From positions 434,001 to 498,000 of the forward strand of contig NZ_CAJZAG010000005.1 in NCBI RefSeq assembly GCF_914271485.1: DNA of 64,000 bases, read 5' to 3'. Under the pieces are notes generated by a model. The model was given only the letters and a program-made list of their open reading frames with translations. It was not told the DNA's origin and did not search any database. Each line of letters starts with the position of its first letter. Position 1 is the first letter of the stretch. A program made the translations under genes and the position numbers. This stretch comes from Cupriavidus pampae. GTDB taxonomy: Bacteria > Pseudomonadota > Gammaproteobacteria > Burkholderiales > Burkholderiaceae. Of the stretch, positions 44,005 through 52,549 are shown one piece after another.

Positions 44005-47000
44005 ATGGGCAGCGGATCTGGAATGACAGTCGAGGAAAAGAAGGGGTACTGCACGTTGTGCCGTTCGCGGTGCGGAACGATCAACGTGGTCGATGGCGAC
44101 ACGCTTGTCGAGGTACGGCCGGACCCCACTCACCCTACCGGCAAGGCGATGTGCCTCAAGGGCAAGTCCGCGCCCGAACTCGTGCACAGCGCCGACCGCG
44201 TGCTGTACCCGATGCGCCGGACGCAACCCAAGGGCGCGACCGATCCGGGCTGGCAACGTATCTCGTGGGAGGAGGCGTTGACCGAAGTGGCGGCGCGCCT
44301 CGCCGCCGCGCGCCAGCGCGCCCCCGAGTCCGTGGCATTCGCCGTCACCACGCCGAGCGGTACGCCGCTGACCGACAGCATCGACTGGATCGAGCGGTTC
44401 GTGCGCGGCTACGGCAGCCCCAACATCATCTACGCCACCGAGATCTGCAACTGGCACAAGGATTTCGCGCACGCATTCACATTTGGCTGCGGCATTCCAA
44501 CGGCCGACTACCGTCAGGCCGAGCTGATCCTCCTGTGGGGCCACAATCCGACCAACACGTGGCTGGCCCAGGCGGAGGCAATCGGTGCGGGACGCGCGGC
44601 CGGCGCGCGCATGATCGTCGTCGACCCGCGCCGCACGGCGCTCGCCGGGCAGGCCGACCAGTGGCTTCGCGTCAAGCCCGGCACCGACGCGGCACTGGCC
44701 ATGGCCATCGCCAATCTGCTGATCGAAGCCAACGCGTTCGACCTCGCATTCGTGCGGCGCTGGACCAATGGCGCGCTGCTCGTGCGCGGCGACAACGGCC
44801 AGTTCGTGCGCGGTCGCGACCTCGGCCTTCCCGATGCGGACGCCGACACGTTTATCGCATGGGACGCGGTGGCCGGCCAGCCGGTCACGTTTCCGCCCAC
44901 CGCGGATATCGAACACATCACGCTGCGTGGCACGTTTCCGCTTCGACTCGCCGGCAGCGACCAGGACATCCCGTGCGAACCCGCGTTCGAACGCTACGCA
45001 CGGGCCTGCGCGCAGTATCCCGTGGACGTCGCCTCGCGCCTGACATGGATTCCCGAAGGCGATATCCGCCATGCGGCCAGCCTGCTCGCGTCCGCACGCC
45101 GCGTCGCATACCACGCATGGTCGGGGGTGGGCCAGCATGACAACGCCACGCAGACCGAACGCGCGATCGCGTGCCTGTACGCACTCACCGGCAGCTTCGA
45201 CGTGGAAGGTGGCAACCGCGTCCACGGCAAGCCGCCGCATCGTGCCGTCAACGGCCTGGACCTGCTCTCCGCCGCGCAGCACGCGAAGGCACTCGGCATC
45301 GACGAGCGCCCGCTTGGGCCAGGTGTGCACGGCTGGGTCACGGCACGCGATTTCTATCATGCCGTACTTGAAGCCCAACCCTATCGCGTCGATACGCTCG
45401 TCGCGTTCGGCACCAATCTGTTGTTGTCTCAGCCCGATGTCGAACTCGGCGACCGCGCGCTGCGCGCGCTCGACTTCCACGTGCACTGTGATCTGTTCAT
45501 GACGCCAAGCGCGCAGTATGCCGACGTGTTCCTGCCGATCAATACACCGTGGGAACGCGAAGGCCTGCGCATCGGTTTCGAGATCACCGCGGAAGCGGAT
45601 CAGCTGATCCAGCTGCGCCAACGCATGGTGACTCCGCGCGGAGAATCGCGCGCCGACAACGACATCGTGTTCGACCTCGCCACGCGCATCGGCATGGGCG
45701 CCCTGTTCTTCGATGGCAGCCTCGAACGTGGATGGAACCACATGCTCGCGCCCGCGCACGTCGACGTCGCCGCCCTGCGCGCGCACCCCGAAGGCATTCG
45801 CGTGCCAATGGCTTCGGCCGAGCGCAAGTACGCCACGCTGCCGAAGGCATTCGCGACACCGACCGGCCTCGTCGAGCTCTACTCGCAGCGCCTGCTCGAC
45901 CATGGCTATGCACCGCTCCCGGACCACGCCGAACATCGGCCGGACGATCATGCCGATTTCCCGCTCGTCATGACATCGGCCAAGAGTGGCTACTACTGCC
46001 ACAGCCAGCATCGTGGCAACGCCTCGCTGCGGCGGCGCGCCTTGCGGCCCACGCTCGATGTCTCGCAGGAGCTTGCCATGTCGATCGGCATCGAGTCCGG
46101 CGATCTCGTCCGCGTGACCACACCAGGTGGCGCGGCGACCTTTGCCGCGCGCATCGACGCCGCGCTGCACCCGGCCGTGGTCGTCGGCGAATACGGCTGG
46201 TGGCAGGCCTGCGACGCACTGGGCCAGGGGGCCTATGACACGCTCGGCGGACGCCACAGCAACTACAACGCACTCGTGGGCGGGGAACGTCAGGATCCTG
46301 TCAGCGGCTCCACGCCATTACGCGCCTATCGGTGCCGCGTGGAAGTGGACCCCGCCTACGATCGCCGCCGCGCGTGGGACGGCTTCCGCCCGTTCCGCGT
46401 GGCCGCACTGGCGAAAGAAGCGAGCGACGTCACGACGGTCCGCATGGAAGCGCTCGATGGCGGCCTGCTGCCCGACTTCTCGCCCGGCCAACACATCACG
46501 ATCCGGATGCGCACGAACGCGGGCACGGAAATTGTGCGTTCGTACTCGCTGACGGGTCCCGCCGCCATTGACCGACGCCGCCACTACAGCATCTCGGTGC
46601 GCCGCGCGACGGGTATGGCGGCCGACGGCACGCGCGTCGACGGCATCGCCTCCACCCATATCAACGGCACGCTCGCCATCGGCGACGTGGTCGATCTGCG
46701 CGCGCCGTCGGGCACGTTTGTGATGCCACGCGAGTCGCGTCGGCCACTGGTCCTGGTGGCCGGCGGCATCGGCATCACGCCGTTCGTCAATCTGCTCGAG
46801 TCGCTCGTAGACCAGCAGGCGCCGCCGCGCATCGTGCTGCTCTACGCGAACCGCAATCGCGCCGCGCATGCGTTCCGCGAGCGCCTGGGCGCACTGCGGC
46901 AGGCGTTGCCGTCGCTGTCGGTCATCGATTTCTACGAGCATCCCACGCCCGACGACGCACCTGGCAAGGATTACGACGTACACGGCCGCATCTCGGCCGC

Positions 47001-47421
47001 GCATATCGATGACGCGCTGCTCGCGCTGCGCCCGCTGATCTACATGTGCGGTCCGCCCGCGATGATGGATGCGTTCGCGCAAGACATGATCGCGCGCGGG
47101 GTGCCACGCTTCGACATCCTGCGCGAGGTGTTCCGCTCACCGACCACCGTCACGCTCGCGGCGGGACAACGCTACCAGGTGCGCTTCGCCAAATCCGATC
47201 TGGCACTGGAGTGGAAGTCCGAGGACGGTTCGCTGCTTGGCTTCTCGGAGCGTCACGGCGTGCAGCTGCCGAGCGGCTGCCGCGTCGGGCAATGCGAGAG
47301 TTGCGCGGTCACCGTGTTGAACGGCTCGGTGCGGCATCTGCACGGGCAAGAGCCCGACGATGCGGACACATGCCTCGCCTGCCAGGCGGTCCCCACCAGC
47401 GATCTGGTCCTCGACGCATGA
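44005..47421 (+). CDS. Molybdopterin oxidoreductase fused to flavin/2Fe-2S reductase
   Basis: This is a 1138-residue fusion. Residues 1-60 have a 4Fe-4S motif (C16, C19, C23, C50). About 60-770 is a DMSO-reductase-family molybdopterin enzyme, whose likely Mo ligand is C148 in ATEICNWHK, as in nitrate- or polysulfide-reductase types. About 785-1030 is a ferredoxin-reductase module (RSYSLTGP for flavin, VAGGIGITPFVNLL for nucleotide, MCGPPAMMD). About 1050-1138 is a 2Fe-2S domain with CRVGQCESC and a later CLAC. One chain could therefore carry electrons from NAD(P)H to the Mo site. There is no signal peptide, so it acts in the cytoplasm. The ATG at 44005 has GGAAAC upstream; a start at 44023 is possible. 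It opens an operon with an OCD-type enzyme, a transporter and arginase. Confidence 0.9.
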   Translation: MGSGSGMTVEEKKGYCTLCRSRCGTINVVDGDTLVEVRPDPTHPTGKAMCLKGKSAPELVHSADRVLYPMRRTQPKGATDPGWQRISWEEALTEVAARLAAARQRAPESVAFAVTTPSGTPLTDSIDWIERFVRGYGSPNIIYATEICNWHKDFAHAFTFGCGIPTADYRQAELILLWGHNPTNTWLAQAEAIGAGRAAGARMIVVDPRRTALAGQADQWLRVKPGTDAALAMAIANLLIEANAFDLAFVRRWTNGALLVRGDNGQFVRGRDLGLPDADADTFIAWDAVAGQPVTFPPTADIEHITLRGTFPLRLAGSDQDIPCEPAFERYARACAQYPVDVASRLTWIPEGDIRHAASLLASARRVAYHAWSGVGQHDNATQTERAIACLYALTGSFDVEGGNRVHGKPPHRAVNGLDLLSAAQHAKALGIDERPLGPGVHGWVTARDFYHAVLEAQPYRVDTLVAFGTNLLLSQPDVELGDRALRALDFHVHCDLFMTPSAQYADVFLPINTPWEREGLRIGFEITAEADQLIQLRQRMVTPRGESRADNDIVFDLATRIGMGALFFDGSLERGWNHMLAPAHVDVAALRAHPEGIRVPMASAERKYATLPKAFATPTGLVELYSQRLLDHGYAPLPDHAEHRPDDHADFPLVMTSAKSGYYCHSQHRGNASLRRRALRPTLDVSQELAMSIGIESGDLVRVTTPGGAATFAARIDAALHPAVVVGEYGWWQACDALGQGAYDTLGGRHSNYNALVGGERQDPVSGSTPLRAYRCRVEVDPAYDRRRAWDGFRPFRVAALAKEASDVTTVRMEALDGGLLPDFSPGQHITIRMRTNAGTEIVRSYSLTGPAAIDRRRHYSISVRRATGMAADGTRVDGIASTHINGTLAIGDVVDLRAPSGTFVMPRESRRPLVLVAGGIGITPFVNLLESLVDQQAPPRIVLLYANRNRAAHAFRERLGALRQALPSLSVIDFYEHPTPDDAPGKDYDVHGRISAAHIDDALLALRPLIYMCGPPAMMDAFAQDMIARGVPRFDILREVFRSPTTVTLAAGQRYQVRFAKSDLALEWKSEDGSLLGFSERHGVQLPSGCRVGQCESCAVTVLNGSVRHLHGQEPDDADTCLACQAVPTSDLVLDA

Positions 47422-47470
47422 CGCGCAATGCCGTGGCCCGTGCCGATTCTTTCCTGACCCTTACGACGAC

Positions 47471-48388
47471 ATGCTGATTCTCGACGCCAACACCACCCGC
47501 TCCCGCCTGTCCTTCGCCACGCTGATCCCGTCGCTGCGCGCCGCGTTCGTCGCCGGATGCGAAGTGCCGCTACGCCACAACCACAGCGTGGGCGAAGGCA
47601 CCGTGCTGTTGATGCCGGCCTGGAGCGATCGCTACATCGGCGTAAAGACCGTCTCGATCTTCCCCGGCAACACGCGGCGCGGCCTGCCCGGACTGCATTC
47701 GACTTACCTGTTGTATGACGCGGCCACTGGCGCGCCGCTGGCACTGATCGACGGTAACGAGATCACCTCGCGCCGCACCGCCGCAGCCTCCGCGCTGGCC
47801 GCCTCGATGCTCGCGCGCGCCGATGCCCGCAAGCTGCTCGTGATCGGCGCGGGTCGCGTTGCCAGCCTGCTGCCGCATGCCTATCGCGCGGTACTGCCGA
47901 TCGAGCAGATTCATATCTGGGACATCGATGCCGCCCAGGCGCAACGGCTGGCACAAAGCCTGCGTGCCGAAGGCATCGATGCGCGGACGACCGCACGCGT
48001 GGCAGACGTGCTGAGCGAGGTGGATGTCGTCACCTCGGCCACGCTCTCCACGGTACCGCTGATCGAGCGCCGGCATATTGCGCCAGGCACCCATATCGAC
48101 CTCATCGGCGGCTTTACACCGCAGATGCGCGAAGCCGATGACGCGTGCTTCCACGGCACGTCGGTCTTCGTGGATACCGCGGAAGCCACCATGAAGGCCG
48201 GCGACCTGCTGCATCCGATCGCCGCCGGCATGTTGCGCGCGGAAGACGTGCGCGCGGACCTGACCGCGCTCTGCCGCGGTGCGCACGCGGGACGCACATC
48301 GAACGATGAGATCACCGTATTCAAGGCCGTGGGGACGGCACTGGAAGACCTCGCGGCAGCAGCGATCTGCTTCGAGGCCAACAACTGA
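47471..48388 (+). CDS. Ornithine cyclodeaminase/mu-crystallin-family enzyme
   Basis: This 305-residue protein has the OCD/mu-crystallin marks: VPLRHNHSVGEGTVLLMPAWSDRY, GVKTVSIFPGNTRRGLPGLHSTYLLYDA in two pieces, the NAD loop LLVIGAGRVASLLPHAY and the end segment DEITVFKAVGTALEDLAAA. Members either cyclise ornithine to proline with loss of ammonia or reduce cyclic imines such as pyrroline-2-carboxylate. Next to arginase the first is attractive (inferred). It starts 49 bp after the fusion gene; the ribosome site is weak. Confidence 0.88.
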   Translation: MLILDANTTRSRLSFATLIPSLRAAFVAGCEVPLRHNHSVGEGTVLLMPAWSDRYIGVKTVSIFPGNTRRGLPGLHSTYLLYDAATGAPLALIDGNEITSRRTAAASALAASMLARADARKLLVIGAGRVASLLPHAYRAVLPIEQIHIWDIDAAQAQRLAQSLRAEGIDARTTARVADVLSEVDVVTSATLSTVPLIERRHIAPGTHIDLIGGFTPQMREADDACFHGTSVFVDTAEATMKAGDLLHPIAAGMLRAEDVRADLTALCRGAHAGRTSNDEITVFKAVGTALEDLAAAAICFEANN

Positions 48389-48436
48389 GAGATCAAACCC
48401 CGAACGAGAATCGACACGCATCCAGGAGGAATTGCC

Positions 48437-49882
48437 ATGAAAGACACATCGCTATCTGCCCCACCGTACGAGCCATCCGCACGCGGCGGCCTCGAGCGCC
48501 TTGCCATCAGGGTCACAGACTGGTCCGAACGCTGGTTCCCGGACTCCTACATCTTCGCGGCGATCGCGGTCGTCGTCGTGGCGATTGGCGCAATGCTGAT
48601 CGGCGCACCCGCGCAAGGCGTGGCGCGCGCATTCGGTGACGGCTTCTGGAGCCTGATTCCGTTCACGATGCAAATGGCGGTCGTTGCCATCGCAGGCTAT
48701 GTGGTCGCGGTCTCGCCGCCTGCTTCGATGCTGATCGCACGGCTCGCTTCGCTGCCGCGCACGGCGCGTGGCGCGGTCGCGTTTGTCGCGCTGATCAGCC
48801 TCGGCACATCGCTCGTCAACTGGGCCATCAGTCTGATCTTCAGCGGCCTGCTCGTGCGGGCGATCGCACGCCGCAACGATCTGCGCATGGACTATCGCGC
48901 AGCCAGCGCGGCCGCGTACCTTGGCATGGGGGCCACGTGGGCACTCGGACTGTCATCGTCGGCTGCGCAGTTGCAGGCCAATCCGGCCAGCCTGCCGAAG
49001 TCGCTGCTCGATATCACCGGAGTGATCCCGTTCTCGGAGACGATTTTCCTGTGGCAGTCGATGGTAATGACCGGGGTACTGATCGTTGCTTCGCTGGTGG
49101 TCGCGTACTTCTCGGCCCCGACCGGCGCACGCGCGCGCACGGCGGCCGACATGGGGGTCGACCTCGACGACACCGATGACGCCATCACCAAACCGACACG
49201 TCCCGGCGAGTGGCTCGAATACAGCCCGCTGCTCACCCTGTTGCTGGTCGCACTTGGTGCGGGATGGCTCTACAGCGAGTTCACGACCAAGGATCCGATC
49301 CTCGCCATTTCAAACCTCAACACGTACAACTTCCTGTTTCTGATGCTCGGCATGCTGCTGAACTGGCGCCCCCGTCGGTTCCTGCGCGCGGTCGCGCGTT
49401 CGGTGCCGTCCACGGCTGGCGTGCTGATCCAGTTCCCACTGTACGGCGGCATCGCGTTTATCCTGACCAAGGCCACCGGCGGAGACGGTGCCACACTGTC
49501 GCATCACCTGGCCTCCGCGTTTGTCTCGATGGCAACCACCGAGTCGTTCTCGGCCGTGATGGGCATCTATTCCGCGGTACTAGGATTCTTCGTCCCCTCG
49601 GGCGGTGGCAAGTGGATCATCGAAGCGCCGTATGTGATGCAGGCCGCCAATGAACTCCACGTCCATCTCGGCTGGGCCGTTCAGGTCTACAACGCCGCCG
49701 AAGCGTTGCCGAACCTGATCAATCCGTTCTGGATGCTGCCGCTGCTCGGCGTGCTCGGCATTCGCGCAAAGGATGTGGTTGGCTTCACGTTCACACAGTT
49801 GCTCGTGCATGCACCGCTGGTGTTGTTCATGCTATGGGCACTGGCGATGACGCTCCCCTACCATCCGCCGGTCATGCCATAG
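48437..49882 (+). CDS. AtoE-type short-chain fatty acid transporter
   Basis: This 481-residue membrane protein of about 12 helices has the AtoE (TIGR00366-like) segments WFPDSYIFAAIAVVVVAIGAML, SVPSTAGVLIQFPLYGGIAFIL and FFVPSGGGKWIIEAPYVM. The family imports short-chain acids such as butyrate. In this operon it may carry the acid or amino acid that the enzymes use. CCAGGAGGAAT precedes the ATG, a strong ribosome site. It lies between the OCD-type gene and arginase. Confidence 0.9.
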   Translation: MKDTSLSAPPYEPSARGGLERLAIRVTDWSERWFPDSYIFAAIAVVVVAIGAMLIGAPAQGVARAFGDGFWSLIPFTMQMAVVAIAGYVVAVSPPASMLIARLASLPRTARGAVAFVALISLGTSLVNWAISLIFSGLLVRAIARRNDLRMDYRAASAAAYLGMGATWALGLSSSAAQLQANPASLPKSLLDITGVIPFSETIFLWQSMVMTGVLIVASLVVAYFSAPTGARARTAADMGVDLDDTDDAITKPTRPGEWLEYSPLLTLLLVALGAGWLYSEFTTKDPILAISNLNTYNFLFLMLGMLLNWRPRRFLRAVARSVPSTAGVLIQFPLYGGIAFILTKATGGDGATLSHHLASAFVSMATTESFSAVMGIYSAVLGFFVPSGGGKWIIEAPYVMQAANELHVHLGWAVQVYNAAEALPNLINPFWMLPLLGVLGIRAKDVVGFTFTQLLVHAPLVLFMLWALAMTLPYHPPVMP

Positions 49883-49967
49883 CCGCGCATCTAACCTGAC
49901 ACTTTGCGCTCCAGCGCCTTAAATGGAATTGACCTGCCATCATTCCATCGCCAGCACAGGAGCGTTC

Positions 49968-50876
49968 ATGAAACCAGTTCAGCTGATAGGTGCCCCAACT
50001 GACGTGGGCGCGAGCATTCGCGGCACGTCGATGGGCCCGGAGGCGCTGCGCGTGGCGGAAATTGCCGCCACGCTGGCGCGCAACGGGTTGCAGGTCACCG
50101 ATCTCGGCAATCTCACCGGCCCGGGCAATCCGGGAGAAGCGCCGGTCGACGGCATGCGCCACCTCGATGAAGTCGTGGCGTGGAATGCCGCGGTGTTCAA
50201 CGGCGCGTATGAAATTCTTGCAAACGGGCGTATGCCATTGCTGATGGGCGGCGATCACTGCCTGGCGATCGGCTCGATCAGCGCGGCCGCGCGGCATTGC
50301 CGCGAAACGGGCAAGCAGCTACTGGTGCTCTGGCTCGATGCGCATGCGGATGCCAACACCGGCAGCACCAGTCCCAGTGGCAATATTCACGGCATGCCAG
50401 TCGCCTGCCTGTGCGGCGACGGCCCCGAGCCGCTCACCACGCTGTCCGGCAAGCGACCCGCGATGCAGCCGAACGATATCCGGCAAGTGGGCATCCGCAG
50501 TGTCGATCCTGAAGAGAAGCGCCGCCTGCGCCAACTGGGCCTGCCCGCGTTCGACATGCGCTTTATCGACGAGAACGGCATGCGCGAAACCATGCGCCAG
50601 GCGCTAGCCGGCGTGGACGCCAACACGCACCTGCATGTGAGTTTCGATGTGGATTTTCTCGATGCGCAGATCGCACCGGGCGTCGGCACACCGGTACGCG
50701 GCGGCCCAACCTATCGCGAGACCCACCTCGCGCTGGAGATGATCGCGGACACCGGCGCGCTGGGCTCGCTCGATGTACTCGAACTGAACCCCGCCCGCGA
50801 CATCCAAAATCAGACCGCGGAACTCGTGGTGGAACTGCTGGAAAGTCTGTTCGGCAAATCAACGCTGCTGCGTTAA
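49968..50876 (+). CDS. rocF: Arginase
   Basis: This is a 302-residue protein of the ureohydrolase family with all manganese motifs: LLMGGDHCLAIGS, LVLWLDAHADANT with SPSGNIHGMP, and SFDVDFLDAQIAPGVGTP. It fits arginase, which splits arginine to ornithine and urea, better than agmatinase in length and in the loop GNIHGMP. The ATG at 49968 has AGGAG upstream; an earlier one at 49923 does not. It is the last gene of the Mo-oxidoreductase operon, giving an arginase-ornithine route. Confidence 0.92.
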   Translation: MKPVQLIGAPTDVGASIRGTSMGPEALRVAEIAATLARNGLQVTDLGNLTGPGNPGEAPVDGMRHLDEVVAWNAAVFNGAYEILANGRMPLLMGGDHCLAIGSISAAARHCRETGKQLLVLWLDAHADANTGSTSPSGNIHGMPVACLCGDGPEPLTTLSGKRPAMQPNDIRQVGIRSVDPEEKRRLRQLGLPAFDMRFIDENGMRETMRQALAGVDANTHLHVSFDVDFLDAQIAPGVGTPVRGGPTYRETHLALEMIADTGALGSLDVLELNPARDIQNQTAELVVELLESLFGKSTLLR

Positions 50877-50928
50877 AACGTGCTGCGGTTCGGTTTGCTA
50901 CCTTCCACCTCCCCGAGGAAAGCCGGTG

Positions 50929-50979
50929 CGTGGGAAGCGTGGGAAGCGTGGGAAGCGTGGGAAGCGCGGGAAGCGCGGG
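50929..50979. repeat. 9-bp tandem repeat
   Basis: CGTGGGAAG occurs four times in a row (50929-50964), then CGCGGGAAG and the start of another copy. It lies in the 215-bp intergenic region between arginase and the RND outer-membrane gene. No coding role is likely. Confidence 0.85.
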
Positions 50980-50994
50980 TGAGAGAGCGGGGGC

Positions 50995-51064
50995 GTAGGG
51001 GGGCGCAGCCCCCCTACAATCTTTGCTCCCCTCTCCCTCGGGGAGAGGGGCCGGGGGTGAGGGC
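50995..51064. repeat. Two GC-rich hairpins, REP-like
   Basis: GTAGGGGGG and CCCCCCTAC (50995-51017) form a 9-bp stem around CGCAG. Then CCCCTCTCCC and GGGAGAGGGG (51028-51050) form a 10-bp stem around three bases, followed by GCCGGGGGTGAGGGC-type sequence. The second resembles the dispersed extragenic palindromes common in proteobacteria. It could act as a terminator for both convergent genes. Confidence 0.6.
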
Positions 51065-51091
51065 ACAAACGCATCCCCTCACCCCAACACA

Positions 51092-52549
51092 TCAAGACCC
51101 CGCCGGCGCACCAGCAGCGGCAGCAGCAGTCTCATTCCACCCACCCCCCAACGCCTTGTACAAATTGACCTCAGCAGTCAACTGATTCAAGCGATCGGTA
51201 ATGAGGTTCTGCTGCGCGGAGAACAACTGCCGCTGCGCATCGAGCAACGTCAGATAGTTATCCACGCCAGTGCGATACCGCTGATCCGCCAGCTTGTAGT
51301 AATCCTGGCTGGCCTCGACCAATCGCACCTGCGCCTGCAACTGCTCGGTGAACGTCCCCCGCGCCGCCAACCCATCCGCCACCTCGCGGAACGCCGACTG
51401 GATCGCGCGCTCGTACTGCGCCACGGTCACGTCCTTCTGGATCCGCGAGTAGTCGAGGCTGGCCTGCAGGCTGCCCGCCGTGAAGATCGGCACATTGATC
51501 TGCGGATTGAACAGCCACGTACCCGACCCGCCCTCGAACAGCCCCGACAGTTGCCGACTGGCCGTGCCAGCAGACGCCGTCAGACTGATGCTCGGGAAAA
51601 ACGCCGCACGTGCCGCGCCAATGACCGCATTGGCCGCCTTCAACTGATACTCGGCGGACAGAATATCCGGCCGATTCCGCAGCAGATCCGACGGCAAACC
51701 CGCCGGCACTTCCGCCACCAGCTTGTCGTCGAGCGCCAGCCCCTCAGGCAGGTCACCCGGCACCGACGCACCGATCAGCAGCGACAGCGCATTCGCATCC
51801 TGCGCCACCAGACGCGTATAACGCGCCAGCGTGGCCCGCGCATTCTCGACACTGGTCTGCGCCTGACGCAGATCGAGTCGCGACGAAATACCCTCGTCGT
51901 AACTGCGGCGCGTCAGATTGAACGTCCGCTCATACGTCCCCAGCGTATCGCGCGTGAGCTTCAACTGCTCCTGATCCGCGCGCAACGTCAGATACGCATT
52001 GGCCACGTTGGCCACCAGCGCGATATGGGTGCTGCGCTGCGCCTCCGCGCTGGAGAAGTACGTCTGCAGCGCGGCCTCGTTCAGACTGCGCAGGCGGCCG
52101 AACAGATCGATCTCCCATGCGGTAACGCCAAGCGCCACGCCAAACTGCCTGCCGACGATGCCCTGCCCTGACTGCGACAGCGGCGACAGTACCCGCTGAG
52201 CCGTGTACTGCCCGGTCGCATCGAGCTCCGGGAACAGTTCCGCGCGCTGAATGCGGTACTGCGCGCGATATGCATCCATGTTGAGCACCGCGATCCGCAG
52301 ATCGCGATTGTTCTTCAACGCGACCTCGATCAGCCGCTGCAGCCGCGGGTCGGTGAAGTAGTCGCGCCAGCCAAGCTCGACCGCCGACGGCACCTGCGCG
52401 CCGCCCGTATTGTTGCCATTGGCTGCGGGATACGCATCACCCGTCGGATAGACCGCATCCACCGGCGCGGCCGGCTGCTCATACTTCGGAATCAGGCTGC
52501 AGCCAGCCAGAAAGGCGCCGGCTGCAAGGCTAACTAGTGTTTTTCTCAT
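51092..52549 (-). CDS. RND efflux outer-membrane lipoprotein (OprM/NodT type)
   Basis: This 485-residue protein has the lipobox LAGC and then two copies of the OEP repeat, including [33 protein letters not shown] and the matching C-terminal half (ALYARD-type pattern not repeated exactly). It forms the TolC-like channel of a tripartite pump. Its ATG overlaps the last four bases of the pump gene (ATGA), so translation is coupled. Its last 50 residues are less conserved and Ala/Gly-rich. Confidence 0.92.
   Translation of the reverse strand: MRKTLVSLAAGAFLAGCSLIPKYEQPAAPVDAVYPTGDAYPAANGNNTGGAQVPSAVELGWRDYFTDPRLQRLIEVALKNNRDLRIAVLNMDAYRAQYRIQRAELFPELDATGQYTAQRVLSPLSQSGQGIVGRQFGVALGVTAWEIDLFGRLRSLNEAALQTYFSSAEAQRSTHIALVANVANAYLTLRADQEQLKLTRDTLGTYERTFNLTRRSYDEGISSRLDLRQAQTSVENARATLARYTRLVAQDANALSLLIGASVPGDLPEGLALDDKLVAEVPAGLPSDLLRNRPDILSAEYQLKAANAVIGAARAAFFPSISLTASAGTASRQLSGLFEGGSGTWLFNPQINVPIFTAGSLQASLDYSRIQKDVTVAQYERAIQSAFREVADGLAARGTFTEQLQAQVRLVEASQDYYKLADQRYRTGVDNYLTLLDAQRQLFSAQQNLITDRLNQLTAEVNLYKALGGGWNETAAAAAGAPAGS

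Noticed and set aside
43957..46257. A 766-codon open frame on the minus strand
   Set aside because: It is antisense to the fused molybdopterin oxidoreductase. No motif was seen.
50929..50979. CRISPR-like array
   Set aside because: The repeats are 9 bases, head to tail with no spacers, so this is a simple tandem repeat.
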